Positions 1 to 7,833 of a stretch of 50,489 nucleotides of DNA are shown piece after piece. The notes under the pieces are model-generated. The model was not told where the DNA came from and searched no databases. It saw only the letters and a program-made list of their open reading frames with translations. The DNA lies in NCBI GenBank assembly GCA_016182495.1, contig JACPGK010000009.1, positions 1 through 50,489 of the forward strand, read 5' to 3'. A program made the translations under genes and the position numbers. Source of the DNA: Candidatus Kerfeldbacteria bacterium. Lineage in GTDB: Bacteria; Patescibacteriota; Patescibacteriia; UBA9570. The first letter of the stretch is position 1. The number at the start of each line of letters is the position of its first letter.

Positions 1-99
1 AACCGCTCCGGACGCCGTTCTGGTCTTTCTAATAGAGGACATAGAATGCCATTAGTATGGCAGAAACCTAAAAAACAACCAAAAAAACCGCCTGATTAA
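1..99 (+). CDS. C-terminal tail of a basic protein, possibly a DEAD-box helicase (partial)
   Basis: The frame is open from base 1 to a TAA at 97-99 and gives a 32-residue tail rich in Arg, Lys, Pro and Gly (…RSGRRSGLSN…KPKKQPKKPPD). Basic low-complexity tails of this kind are common at the C-terminus of bacterial DEAD-box RNA helicases, but no catalytic motif lies inside the window, so the identity is a guess. A terminator-like hairpin overlaps its stop codon. Confidence 0.4.
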   Translation, partial: NRSGRRSGLSNRGHRMPLVWQKPKKQPKKPPD

Positions 100-105
100 G
101 CGGTT
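86..105 (+). terminator. Hairpin over the stop codon of the partial gene
   Basis: AACCGC (86-91) and GCGGTT (100-105) form a 6-bp stem with an 8-nt loop that contains the TAA stop. ATGTTGTTT follows, which is moderately T-rich. It is a plausible intrinsic terminator for the gene entering from the left. Confidence 0.45.
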
Positions 106-112
106 ATGTTGT

Positions 113-655
113 TTGAGAAATGGAGTTGGCAGAAGTCAGGAAGCTATTTGCGCAATTGTAGATGGCTCGGTATCGGCTGAAGTAATCAGCACCACTAGCC
201 GTGGCATGCTAGCTGAAGCGTTAACCCTGGCAAAAATCCATCCTAATATTACAGTCAAACTACCAATCACCGCTACCGCCATGCCCGTGGTGACCAAGTT
301 ACACCAAGCTGGCATTATGACCAATGTCACGCTAGTGTTTTCGGTCAATCAAGCCTTGCTGGCAGCCAAAGCTGGTGCCACCTTTGTATCTCCCTTTGTT
401 GGTCGGCTGGATGATACCCATGAAGATGGTATCCAATTAGTGAGCGAGATTGTGCAATTATATCGCACTCATGGTTTTACTACCCAGGTATTAGCGGCCT
501 CAATGCGTCACCCACAACATGTCGCTCAAGCTGCTTTGGTGGGTGCTGATGTTGCTACGGTGCCGTATAGCGTGTTTACGCAATTATTCGAACATCCTTT
601 AACCGATAGCGGTTTAAAAAAATTTCTGGCGGACTGGAAAACAGTCAAAAAATAG
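113..655 (+). pseudogene. Transaldolase (FSA/TalC-type), N-terminally truncated
   Basis: The protein matches the C-terminal three quarters of the short, about 215-aa, transaldolase/fructose-6-phosphate aldolase family: AIVDGSVSAEVIS, the Schiff-base lysine in VKLPIT, then TNVTLVFSVNQALLAAKAGA, SPFVGRLDD and VLAASMRHP. Family members begin about 45 residues earlier with a strand carrying the catalytic Asp and then a TTNPS segment with the active-site Asn. Both are absent. The only start is a TTG at 113 without a ribosome-binding site, and the preceding gene ends at 99, so no room remains. Either this is a decayed remnant or a deletion or assembly join removed the front. The downstream exporter promoter overlaps its stop. 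Confidence 0.72.
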
Positions 656-657
656 TA

Positions 658-663
658 TATACT
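658..663 (+). promoter_or_regulatory. -10 element (TATACT) of the exporter operon, leaderless
   Basis: TATACT lies 7 nt before the ATG at 671 and overlaps the end of the transaldolase remnant. The spacing predicts transcription starting at or next to the start codon. No Shine-Dalgarno sequence is present. Confidence 0.5.
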
Positions 664-670
664 GCAGCGC

Positions 671-1627
671 ATGATTACATCACTTCCTCAACCACCAACT
701 AAGCGATGGTACCAACGCTGGTGGCTATGGTTCATTATTGTTATTGTGCTGATTGTTGGAGCAGGCCTGGCGATTGCCCAATCAATGTCGCAACTGGCTG
801 ATAGTGCCGCTAACGCTACTCAAGATACCATTACCGCTACCATGCGTACGCTGACTAAAACGGTTAGCACCAATGGTAAAATAGTACCAGAGCACCTTGA
901 TCAGTTGGCCTTTAACCTGGCCGGTAAAACTACTGAAGTATGGGTGGGTGTGGGCGATGACGTCAGTAAAGATCAGCTACTCGTTAAAATTGATGGCGGC
1001 AGTTTTGCGCGGACTGTGGATGAAGAATTAAAAGCTAAATTTGATGGTCGAGTAGTGGCTATCTACACCTTTGTGAACGATACCGTAGCCCCTGGAGTGC
1101 CAGTGATAGAGATTGGTTATCGTAACAATTTTATTGAGTTCATTGCTTCCGAAAGTGAAGTGTTCGATCTGCACGCTGGTTTACCGGTGAATATTACGGT
1201 ACCGAGCTACAATAATGGCCAAACCACCTATCATGGCACGATTGAATTTGTTGATACCCAAAAAACTGCCAGCACTACTGGGATAACCGCCACGGCTGGA
1301 GTAGCCGACCATGGTTACGTGGTACGCATTCGTCCAAACGACCTGCCAGATACCGTGACCAGAAAAATAGGTTTGGGAGTGGATTTAGAAATTGCGGTTG
1401 CTGAAAAAGCTACTGTACTATCGGTAGAACGAGCTGCCGTACAGTACGATGAAGCTGACCAAGCCTATGTGTATATACCAGCCACTACCGCCGATACTGA
1501 ACCAATTGAACAACCAGTCAGCACTGATTTTGAAGGCGATGATTACGTTGAAATTACGGCAGGGTTAAAAGCTGGCGATACGGTAGTGTTATATATTCCT
1601 CATGCCGACGTCACCTCGCCCTTCTAA
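671..1627 (+). CDS. Periplasmic-adaptor (HlyD/MacA-like) subunit of an ABC exporter
   Basis: The 318-aa protein has a cytoplasmic basic start, one membrane anchor at about residues 17-37 and an extracytoplasmic part with a split barrel-sandwich (biotinyl-lipoyl-like) domain at about residues 60-160 (GKTTEVWVGVGDDVSKDQLLVKIDGG, then KFDGRVVAIYTFVNDTVAPGVPV), followed by beta-barrel-like domains. Only some 20 residues separate the two halves of the sandwich. The long coiled-coil hairpin that MacA uses to reach TolC is therefore missing, as expected for a cell without an outer membrane. The ABC ATPase gene overlaps its 3' end, and ATPase and permease genes follow, which fixes its role as the adaptor of a MacAB-type transporter. 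The substrate is unknown. Confidence 0.82.
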   Translation: MITSLPQPPTKRWYQRWWLWFIIVIVLIVGAGLAIAQSMSQLADSAANATQDTITATMRTLTKTVSTNGKIVPEHLDQLAFNLAGKTTEVWVGVGDDVSKDQLLVKIDGGSFARTVDEELKAKFDGRVVAIYTFVNDTVAPGVPVIEIGYRNNFIEFIASESEVFDLHAGLPVNITVPSYNNGQTTYHGTIEFVDTQKTASTTGITATAGVADHGYVVRIRPNDLPDTVTRKIGLGVDLEIAVAEKATVLSVERAAVQYDEADQAYVYIPATTADTEPIEQPVSTDFEGDDYVEITAGLKAGDTVVLYIPHADVTSPF

Positions 1628-2303
1628 AACTGAAGCGATCATTCGCATTACCACGCTCACCAAAACGTATTGGAATGGTGCGGTGGCTATTCCGGCTGTG
1701 CAGGGAGTTGATTTAACTGTTCGCCCCGGTGAATTTATTGCCTTGATGGGCCCATCCGGTTCAGGCAAATCAACGTTAATGAACTTACTGGCCTTTTTAG
1801 ATGCGCCCAGTTCGGGCAGCTATTGGTTCGCTGGCAATAATATTACCGATTTTAGCGAAGATTATTTAGCCGACTTGCGTAATTCGGTATTGGGGTTCGT
1901 GTTTCAACAATTTCACTTACTCCCCCGTACCACCGCCCTGGATAATGTAGCGTTACCATTATTGTATACTGGGGTAAAACGTAAACAGGCCCGCTTACGA
2001 GCTGCCGAATTACTGCAAAAGGTAGGGTTAGGCGATCGAGTGTACCATCGCCCAAACGAATTATCCGGCGGTCAACAACAACGGGTATCGATTGCTCGAG
2101 CGCTAGTAAATAATCCGATGGTATTATTTTGTGATGAACCGACTGGTAATCTTGATACTAAAACGTCAGGCGATATTATGAAATTGATCAGTCAACTGCA
2201 CCACGAGGGCAAAACTATTATTATGGTAACCCATGCCGAAGAAATTGCCGATTATGCCGAACGGCGGGTACAATTGCGTGACGGTAAAATTGTACAATCA
2301 TGA
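1602..2303 (+). CDS. ABC transporter ATP-binding protein, MacB/LolD type
   Basis: The 233-aa ATPase has Walker A GPSGSGKS at residues 50-57, a Q-loop in VFQQFHLLP, the signature LSGGQQQR and Walker B VLFCDEPTGNLD, followed by a His switch in MVTHAEE. The NLD after Walker B and the overall size are typical of the ATPases that power MacB/LolCDE/FtsX-type permeases, which use ATP for mechanical work or export rather than import. The ATG at 1602 overlaps the adaptor gene by 26 nt, and its stop overlaps the permease start by 4 nt (ATGA), so the three genes are translationally coupled. Confidence 0.93.
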   Translation: MPTSPRPSKTEAIIRITTLTKTYWNGAVAIPAVQGVDLTVRPGEFIALMGPSGSGKSTLMNLLAFLDAPSSGSYWFAGNNITDFSEDYLADLRNSVLGFVFQQFHLLPRTTALDNVALPLLYTGVKRKQARLRAAELLQKVGLGDRVYHRPNELSGGQQQRVSIARALVNNPMVLFCDEPTGNLDTKTSGDIMKLISQLHHEGKTIIMVTHAEEIADYAERRVQLRDGKIVQS

Positions 2304-3544
2304 TGCTGGCAACACATATACAAACCTCCATCAAACAACTACTGGCCAATAAAGGTAAAGCCTTTTTAACTATGCTCGGTATTATTATCGGAATTGGGTC
2401 GGTGATTATGATTATGACCTTGGGTGAAATTGCCAAACAGTTTTTATTATCACAAATTACTCAATTCGGCACCAACGTGGTTGAAATTGGCATTACCGGT
2501 GAACTGGGTCCATTCCAAAGTCAAACAGATGTGTATTTTACCTTGGATGATATTAAAGCATTAGAACAATCTAGTTTACTTACCGAAATTACTGGCATAT
2601 CCAGCGCCTATACTTTATCCAGTACCCTGGAATACGCTGGCGATAGTCATGCGGTATCAGTGTGGGGTGATACCGAAGCGGCTTTTTCGGTAAATAATCT
2701 CAACCCCGTAGCTGGTCGAGTATATACCGCCGCCGAGGCTGATCGAGCTGACCGTAGTATTGTACTGACTGAACGATTTGCCGAAGAGGTGTTTGATACT
2801 GCCATTAAGGCCATTGGTAAAACCATCCGGATTAACGGCACATCCTTCAATGTGCTTGGGGTGGTGAATGATTTGCCCTTTGGTGGTGGTCCGATTGGCG
2901 GTAATTATGTTTTTATCCCTCTCAAAACTGCCTACGCTTATTTAGCACCCAGTGAAGATGTCAATAAAATTACTTTTATTTTGGTTGAATTTGCTGAAGG
3001 CACCGAGCCAGCTGGCTTTCAAGATCGCTTACTGTTTGAGATTAAACGCATCAAACATTTAGATAACGATCAAGATGACGTCTTTTTTGTAGCGAATCGA
3101 CAACAATTTTTGGATATTTTTGATAATGTGTTACTAGCCATTCAATTATTTGTAGCTGCCATTGCCGCTATTTCATTGATTGTTGGTGGTATTGGCATTA
3201 TGAATATCATGTTAGTAACAGTGAAAGAACGCACTAAAGAAATCGGTTTACGTAAAGCTGTCGGCGCTAAAAATCGTTCAATTTTAATTCAGTTTTTGAT
3301 TGAGGCGGCTGTACTTACCACCGTTGGTGGCATTATTGGTATTGTGGGTGGGCTCGGGTTATGCTATTTGGCAGTGATGGTTGTAAATGCTGTACAACCG
3401 GATTGGCAAATTCAATTTGTACTAGTGCCGTTAGCCATTGGGTTAGCCTGTGGCGTATCAATGTTAACAGGGATAGGCTTTGGTTTATATCCCGCCTGGA
3501 AAGCCTCGCGCTTACATCCGATTGAAGCCTTGCGTTATGAATAA
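2300..3544 (+). CDS. MacB-like ABC transporter permease (FtsX superfamily)
   Basis: The 414-aa protein shows the MacB topology: one N-terminal membrane helix (about residues 20-42, FLTMLGIIIGIGSVIMIMT), a large extracytoplasmic MacB_PCD domain (about residues 45-270), then three C-terminal helices (FtsX domain) with the typical IMNIMLVTVKERTKEIGLRK loop and the final YPAWKASRLHPIEALRYE motif. It works with the ATPase and adaptor just upstream. Loss of outer-membrane contact in the adaptor suggests export across a single membrane of a peptide, lipid or antibiotic; the substrate cannot be told from the sequence. Confidence 0.93.
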   Translation: MMLATHIQTSIKQLLANKGKAFLTMLGIIIGIGSVIMIMTLGEIAKQFLLSQITQFGTNVVEIGITGELGPFQSQTDVYFTLDDIKALEQSSLLTEITGISSAYTLSSTLEYAGDSHAVSVWGDTEAAFSVNNLNPVAGRVYTAAEADRADRSIVLTERFAEEVFDTAIKAIGKTIRINGTSFNVLGVVNDLPFGGGPIGGNYVFIPLKTAYAYLAPSEDVNKITFILVEFAEGTEPAGFQDRLLFEIKRIKHLDNDQDDVFFVANRQQFLDIFDNVLLAIQLFVAAIAAISLIVGGIGIMNIMLVTVKERTKEIGLRKAVGAKNRSILIQFLIEAAVLTTVGGIIGIVGGLGLCYLAVMVVNAVQPDWQIQFVLVPLAIGLACGVSMLTGIGFGLYPAWKASRLHPIEALRYE

Positions 3545-3547
3545 GCT

Positions 3548-4099
3548 ATGAGTAAAATCTACACCAAAACTGGTGATACCGGCACTACTGGATTATTTGG
3601 TGGCCGGCGGGTTACAAAATCATCCAATCGCCTAGCCGCCTATGGTACGGTGGATGAATTGAATGCCTGGCTTGGATTAATTCAAGCCCACCTCACTGAT
3701 AGCGCTGATCCATTACTGACTACCATGCAAGCTGATGTGTTAGCGATCGGTGCTCACCTGGCTACGCCATATCAAGCCGATCAGGTACCAACTAGTTTGC
3801 CAGCCTTACCGATAGGTACTATAGCCCAACTGGAACAATCCATTGATCAATTCGAAGCTAGTTTGCCGCCATTAAAAAATTTTATTTTGCCTGGTGGCAC
3901 GATAGCAGCCAGCTATACTCATATTGCTCGCACCATTTGTCGGCGAGCTGAACGATTAATCGTGCAGTTAAGTACTACTGATTATGTTGCACCAGACATT
4001 ATTAAATACTTCAACCGCTTATCGGATTGGTTATTTGTGTATGCTCGCTGGCTGAATCAACAACAGCAAGTGGCCGACCAACTATGGCAAAAATCCTAA
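3548..4099 (+). CDS. Corrinoid adenosyltransferase, PduO type
   Basis: At 183 aa it has the family length and motifs: the ATP-binding N-terminus YTKTGDTGTTGLFGG, VDELNAWLG, and the C-terminal RTICRRAERLIVQL. The enzyme transfers the 5'-deoxyadenosyl group of ATP to cob(I)alamin to make adenosylcobalamin. It starts 3 nt after the permease and overlaps the following kinase gene by 16 nt, so it is in the exporter operon. No cobalamin-dependent enzyme or corrinoid importer is encoded in this window, so the user of adenosylcobalamin must lie elsewhere. Confidence 0.9.
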   Translation: MSKIYTKTGDTGTTGLFGGRRVTKSSNRLAAYGTVDELNAWLGLIQAHLTDSADPLLTTMQADVLAIGAHLATPYQADQVPTSLPALPIGTIAQLEQSIDQFEASLPPLKNFILPGGTIAASYTHIARTICRRAERLIVQLSTTDYVAPDIIKYFNRLSDWLFVYARWLNQQQQVADQLWQKS

Positions 4100-5091
4100 A
4101 AACAGCCGCGGGTAGTTTACCGCAACTGCAGCTACAAAAAGCTACTACCACAAACTATGTAGTAGGCATCGATGCTGGTGCCACTAAAACCATGGCTGGT
4201 GTAGGTTTGGATACTACAGTGTTAGGCTATGGCACAGCCGGACCAGCCAATATTCATGTCACCATAGCTGACCTGGTAGTAAAGCATCTCGCTCAAGCCG
4301 TAGCCCAGGCAGTAAAAACTTGTCGGCTACCAGCCACTAGTCGCTGTGTGAGCTTAGTAGTGGGGATGTCAGGCATTGATGCGCCATCAGATCAAATGAA
4401 AGGTGAACGTTTGGTACGCCAGGCCTTGCGAACGTGGTTATCACGTCAAGCAATTGTGACGGTGAGTAACGATATTCATATTGTTCGGCGCAGTGGTAGC
4501 GCTCAATCTTATGGCATCTCGTTAATTGCTGGTACTGGTTCACACGGTTTTGGTATTAATCGATCAGGCGACATTGCTTACACTGGCGGACTTGAATACA
4601 TATTAAGTGATGAAGGCAGTGCTTTTGATATTGGTTGTAAAGCTCTTCGGGCCGCTGTACGCAGCGCTGATGGTCGCGTAAAATTTACCAGCCTACAAAC
4701 CAGCCTGCTCAAACATTTTGGTGCGAGCTCGGTGCGTGGTTTAGTACCAATTATTTACCGCCCAAACAAACTTGATAAAGCGGCCATTGCAGCTTTGGCA
4801 ACACTGGTAGAGGTTGAGGCTGCCCGGGGCGATTGGTATGCTAAAAAAATTATGGAAGAAACCTTAGCCGAGTTGGTGTTACATGTTACCGTGTTGCTGC
4901 GCAAATTACGCCTGCGCACCACACCGGTAGATATTGTGGTAGCAGGCGGTTTATGGTCAATGAAACAATGGCCACTGTTACAACAATTTCAACAAGCCAT
5001 TAAACGTTTGGCGCCAAAGGCACGTGTGATTATTCCAAGCCATCCACCGGTATGGGGTGCGGTAAAACTAGCTCAAGAGCAACTAACGTGA
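4084..5091 (+). CDS. BadF/BadG/BcrA-type ATPase, N-acetylglucosamine kinase-like
   Basis: The 335-aa protein has the actin-like ATPase fold signature: phosphate-1 loop VVGIDAGATKTMAGV, a second phosphate region LIAGTGSHGFGIN, and GGLEYILSDEGSAFDIG, which is typical of eukaryotic-type GlcNAc kinases and their bacterial homologues. I start it at the ATG at 4084, which overlaps the adenosyltransferase stop, because a longer in-frame start would sit deep in that gene. It probably phosphorylates an amino sugar from cell-wall recycling, although BadF-family activators of radical enzymes share the fold. Its 3' end overlaps the convergent 56-aa gene by 9 nt. Confidence 0.78.
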   Translation: MAKILKTAAGSLPQLQLQKATTTNYVVGIDAGATKTMAGVGLDTTVLGYGTAGPANIHVTIADLVVKHLAQAVAQAVKTCRLPATSRCVSLVVGMSGIDAPSDQMKGERLVRQALRTWLSRQAIVTVSNDIHIVRRSGSAQSYGISLIAGTGSHGFGINRSGDIAYTGGLEYILSDEGSAFDIGCKALRAAVRSADGRVKFTSLQTSLLKHFGASSVRGLVPIIYRPNKLDKAAIAALATLVEVEAARGDWYAKKIMEETLAELVLHVTVLLRKLRLRTTPVDIVVAGGLWSMKQWPLLQQFQQAIKRLAPKARVIIPSHPPVWGAVKLAQEQLT

Positions 5092-5253
5092 GCACTGATG
5101 AGCCTCGCTCTCTGGGTATTTCACACCACAGGCCGCACAGCGTTCCATGGCTTGCAAAGGTTGAGCATACCGCTCACAAGCGGCCGCTGCACAATTGCCT
5201 GATTGATCTGATTCGCCATGGCATGAACCAGCACAGACGTATACTTTGGACAT
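5083..5253 (-). CDS. Small Cys-rich (zinc-ribbon-like) protein, 56 aa
   Basis: Reading on the minus strand from the ATG at 5253 to a TAG at 5083 gives 56 residues with seven Cys: CAGSC near the start, C21 and C26 in the middle, a CAACG knuckle at about residues 39-43, and a final Cys three residues from the end. The spacing suggests one or two metal sites (zinc or iron). A TATAAT box lies 14 nt upstream (5268-5273), and the leader matches that of the 18-aa Cys peptide at 29924. I recall similar short proteins in CPR genomes but cannot name a family. It is divergent from the ferric reductase-Fur operon, which hints at a metal or redox role. Confidence 0.68.
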   Translation of the reverse strand: MSKVYVCAGSCHGESDQSGNCAAAACERYAQPLQAMERCAACGVKYPESEAHQCSR

Positions 5254-5311
5254 AGAATGAGATATTAATTATAATCACTACGTTATTATCTGTAGTGTAA
5301 CATATTTTGCT
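5254..5311. promoter_or_regulatory. Divergent promoter region with Fur-box-like and CACTAC/GTAGTG dyads
   Basis: This 58-bp region separates the 56-aa Cys-rich gene from the ferric reductase gene. GATATTAATTATAATC (5261-5276) is a partial palindrome (12 of 16 positions) that resembles a degenerate Fur box. CACTAC and GTAGTG with a 10-nt spacer occupy 5276-5297. A minus-strand TATAAT is at 5268-5273 and a plus-strand TAACAT ends 8 nt before the ATG at 5312. A Fur gene lies in the rightward operon. Confidence 0.45.
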
Positions 5312-6616
5312 ATGAAGTACATTTGGCTATTGCTCTATGGATTGATCACAGTCACTCCAGCGGTTATACTGTGGCAACAACAGCCTGATAGTTCATTATA
5401 TACTCTAGCTAAGGTAGCTGCTGTGACTGGTTTTACCATGCTGGTGTTGCAACTGGTGTTGGCGGCGCGCTGGCCATGGATTGAACGCTGGTATGGTCAA
5501 GATCGCATTATGCGCTTCCATCGACGCACCGGTACTATTGGCACCATGCTTATAGTACTGCACCCCGTGTTACTGTATAGTTACTATGGCTCTATTAGTT
5601 CAGCGGTGTTACTAGATTTTTTGCAACCGCAGTTAGATTGGAAACTGGTTGGACAAATTACTCTACTACTGTTATTGGCTATTGTGGCACTAGCTTTATG
5701 GACTAGCCGCTTCAAATTACCGTATCACTGGTGGAAAAAAATCCATCTGCTAGTATACCTAGTAATCATTGGTGGGTTTGTTCATTCATTTTTCTTGGGT
5801 AGTGATATTATAATGCCGGGTACTTTACGTACCTTTTGGTGGATATTAGCTGGCCTGGCGAGCGCAGCATTAGGCTATCGCCATGTGTGGTTACCACTAT
5901 GGTTACGTTGGCGCCGCCACTATGTTATCGATACCATTCAAACACCAGCCAAGGGTGTGCATAGTATTACCTTACTAGCGCACGGTAATGAGCGGTTACA
6001 GTATACACCTGGTCAATTTATCTTTATACAATTTTTATCGGCCGAAGTCAGTAAAGAATGGCATCCTTTTACCATATCAAGTTCCCCCACTGAACCTAAT
6101 CTTACAATTTCAATCAAAGAATCCGGTGATTGGACCAGTACGTTAAAAAATCTTATGCCCGGCGAAAAAGCCTTAATTGAAGGCCCGTTCGGTCGATTTA
6201 GTTCTACCCTGCTGCCTGAACAAGGTGATTTGGTATACATTGCTGGTGGTATTGGCATCACGCCGCTGCGTAGTATGGTGCGATATTTGGCGGATACCAA
6301 CAGTCAACGAGCCGTAACCGTATTCTATTCGGGTCGAACGCGACATGATTTGGCTTTTTACGATGAACTCAAAACTATCACTAGCCAACATCCCAATATT
6401 CGGTTACTGGCCACGGTAACCGATGACCAAAATTTTCCAGCAGAACATAGTCGCATCGATGTACCATTGCTAAAAAAACATCTATCAAACAATTTGATTG
6501 ATAAAGATTATTTTGTGTGTGGCCCGCCACCAATGATGCGAGCAATTAAACAACAATTACTCACAGCCGGGGTAGCGAAACACCAAATTCATACCGAAGA
6601 ATTTTCTCTCAAATAA
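5312..6616 (+). CDS. Ferric reductase-like transmembrane flavoprotein
   Basis: The 434-aa protein combines an N-terminal membrane part of about six helices (residues 1-200) with a cytosolic ferredoxin-reductase module. Heme-type His residues lie in RFHRRTGTIGTMLIVLHP and in KKIHLLVYLVIIGGFVHS. The FAD site is HPFTISSSP, the NAD(P) site is YIAGGIGITPLRSM, and the C-terminus carries FVCGPPPMM. It should move electrons from NAD(P)H through FAD and heme to an acceptor outside, as ferric reductases and NADPH oxidases do. The fur gene starts 1 nt after its stop, which supports a link with iron. Confidence 0.88.
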   Translation: MKYIWLLLYGLITVTPAVILWQQQPDSSLYTLAKVAAVTGFTMLVLQLVLAARWPWIERWYGQDRIMRFHRRTGTIGTMLIVLHPVLLYSYYGSISSAVLLDFLQPQLDWKLVGQITLLLLLAIVALALWTSRFKLPYHWWKKIHLLVYLVIIGGFVHSFFLGSDIIMPGTLRTFWWILAGLASAALGYRHVWLPLWLRWRRHYVIDTIQTPAKGVHSITLLAHGNERLQYTPGQFIFIQFLSAEVSKEWHPFTISSSPTEPNLTISIKESGDWTSTLKNLMPGEKALIEGPFGRFSSTLLPEQGDLVYIAGGIGITPLRSMVRYLADTNSQRAVTVFYSGRTRHDLAFYDELKTITSQHPNIRLLATVTDDQNFPAEHSRIDVPLLKKHLSNNLIDKDYFVCGPPPMMRAIKQQLLTAGVAKHQIHTEEFSLK

Positions 6617-6617
6617 T

Positions 6618-7031
6618 ATGGCCTTGCATTCTCATCAACAACAGATTGTTGAATTACTACAACGGCGTGGTGAGCGTTTAACTAAGCCGCGTCTAGCAGT
6701 GCTGACGGTGCTGTGTCAACAACGTAAACCTGTTAGCGTGAAAGATCTTGAACAATACTTACCGCATATTAATATCGTCACACTGTATCGCATTGTTGAA
6801 CATTTTATCAGCCTGGGAGTAGTGACTGGTTTTAATCACACTAGTAATGAACGAGTGTTTGAAGTATCAGATCCGTTTCATCCCCATCATCATCACACGA
6901 TTTGTCGAGTGTGCGGCACGATGCGCGATGTGGCTTGTAAATTATCAATTCCAAAATTATTAAATTTTACGCCCGAATCGCATAGCGTAGTAATTTACGG
7001 TCGTTGTAAAACGTGCCACGTCTCAAGCTAA
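6618..7031 (+). CDS. fur: Fur-family transcriptional regulator
   Basis: At 137 aa it fits the family: an N-terminal winged helix (LTKPRLAVLTVL…NIVTLYRIVEHFI), then the metal-binding half with HPHHHHTICRVCGTMRDV and a C-terminal CKTCH. Two CxxC pairs would form the structural zinc site, and the His cluster the regulatory site. It could be Fur proper, Zur or PerR. Cotranscription with a ferric reductase favours iron or peroxide sensing. It overlaps the convergent DUF155 gene by 9 nt. A Fur-box-like dyad sits before the operon, so autoregulation is likely. Confidence 0.9.
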   Translation: MALHSHQQQIVELLQRRGERLTKPRLAVLTVLCQQRKPVSVKDLEQYLPHINIVTLYRIVEHFISLGVVTGFNHTSNERVFEVSDPFHPHHHHTICRVCGTMRDVACKLSIPKLLNFTPESHSVVIYGRCKTCHVSS

Positions 7032-7787
7032 AATTTCCCACAGCGTTAGTAAAATATCCACAATTAAAGCAAAAAATACTAAAATCAATTCAATGTGTAA
7101 ATCTTCTCGCTCGGTGATCAACGAAAATAAAAATTGCATTTCTTCGGTTACTGTATCCCACTTGGCGTTCACCTGGGCAATGCGACCGGTAATATCCAAC
7201 TGCATCTTCAGTTCGGCATGAATGCGTTGCCGCCGATCATCATTCGAAGCATCGGCTGGCGCGTTATCAAAACCAAATTCATAAAAGGCGTGCGTGCGAT
7301 CACGTAATACTTGGCCAAGCTGTTTTAATAACTGTTTGCGGCGCATGGTTATTTTGCCGTATTTTTCAATCGGCCGTAAAATTCGATTCAAATGATACAG
7401 TTGTTCATCGGCTTCGGTTTCTAGCCGAGCCAGCACGGTAGATTGGGCAAACACAAATGACATTGAGATAGCATCAGTCAATTCAAGTTTTTGTACAGAA
7501 ATTTTATTATAGCCAATGTCATCCTTTTTATTGATGGATAATTGATACTCTTCCGTATATTGCACTTCCAGTGGAATTTTAGTGTAAACCATCATCTCGG
7601 CCAAAAAATGCTGCTGCTGTACTAGCGGCACATTCCAAAACACTACCACCCCAAATCGAAACACTACCGCAAAACTGGCCTGACCAAAACTATACAACAA
7701 CATGCCGTCGCGTTCGGCATCTGGTAATTTGGCCAAGCGCAGTTTATGGGTAAAAATTCGTAAGGCAATAGCGCGAGAATAAATCAT
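7023..7787 (-). CDS. RMD1/DUF155-family membrane-anchored protein
   Basis: The 254-aa protein has the DUF155 pattern: an N-terminal soluble domain with LLYSFGQASFAVVFRFGVVVFWN and a predicted C-terminal membrane helix (LILVFFALIVDILLTLWEIL) that would leave almost the whole protein in the cytosol. The eukaryotic relatives RMD1, RMD8 and RMND1 are involved in sporulation or mitochondrial translation. The bacterial function is unknown. It is convergent with fur (9-nt overlap) and follows queG, from which it is separated by 46 nt with a TAGGGG sequence just before its ATG. Confidence 0.8.
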   Translation of the reverse strand: MIYSRAIALRIFTHKLRLAKLPDAERDGMLLYSFGQASFAVVFRFGVVVFWNVPLVQQQHFLAEMMVYTKIPLEVQYTEEYQLSINKKDDIGYNKISVQKLELTDAISMSFVFAQSTVLARLETEADEQLYHLNRILRPIEKYGKITMRRKQLLKQLGQVLRDRTHAFYEFGFDNAPADASNDDRRQRIHAELKMQLDITGRIAQVNAKWDTVTEEMQFLFSLITEREDLHIELILVFFALIVDILLTLWEILA

Positions 7788-7833
7788 AGGACCCCTAATA
7801 TTAACGAATAGGTGTGCAACGGCAAGAGTAACA

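Noticed and set aside
4141-4175. CTACTAC…GTAGTAG dyad inside the kinase gene
   Set aside because: The spacer is 10 nt, it lies inside coding sequence with no promoter nearby, and it follows from the codons for the local residues.
5052-5255. Plus-strand 67-codon frame after the BadF-type kinase
   Set aside because: The minus-strand frame here encodes a Cys-patterned protein with a promoter; the plus frame lacks any signal.
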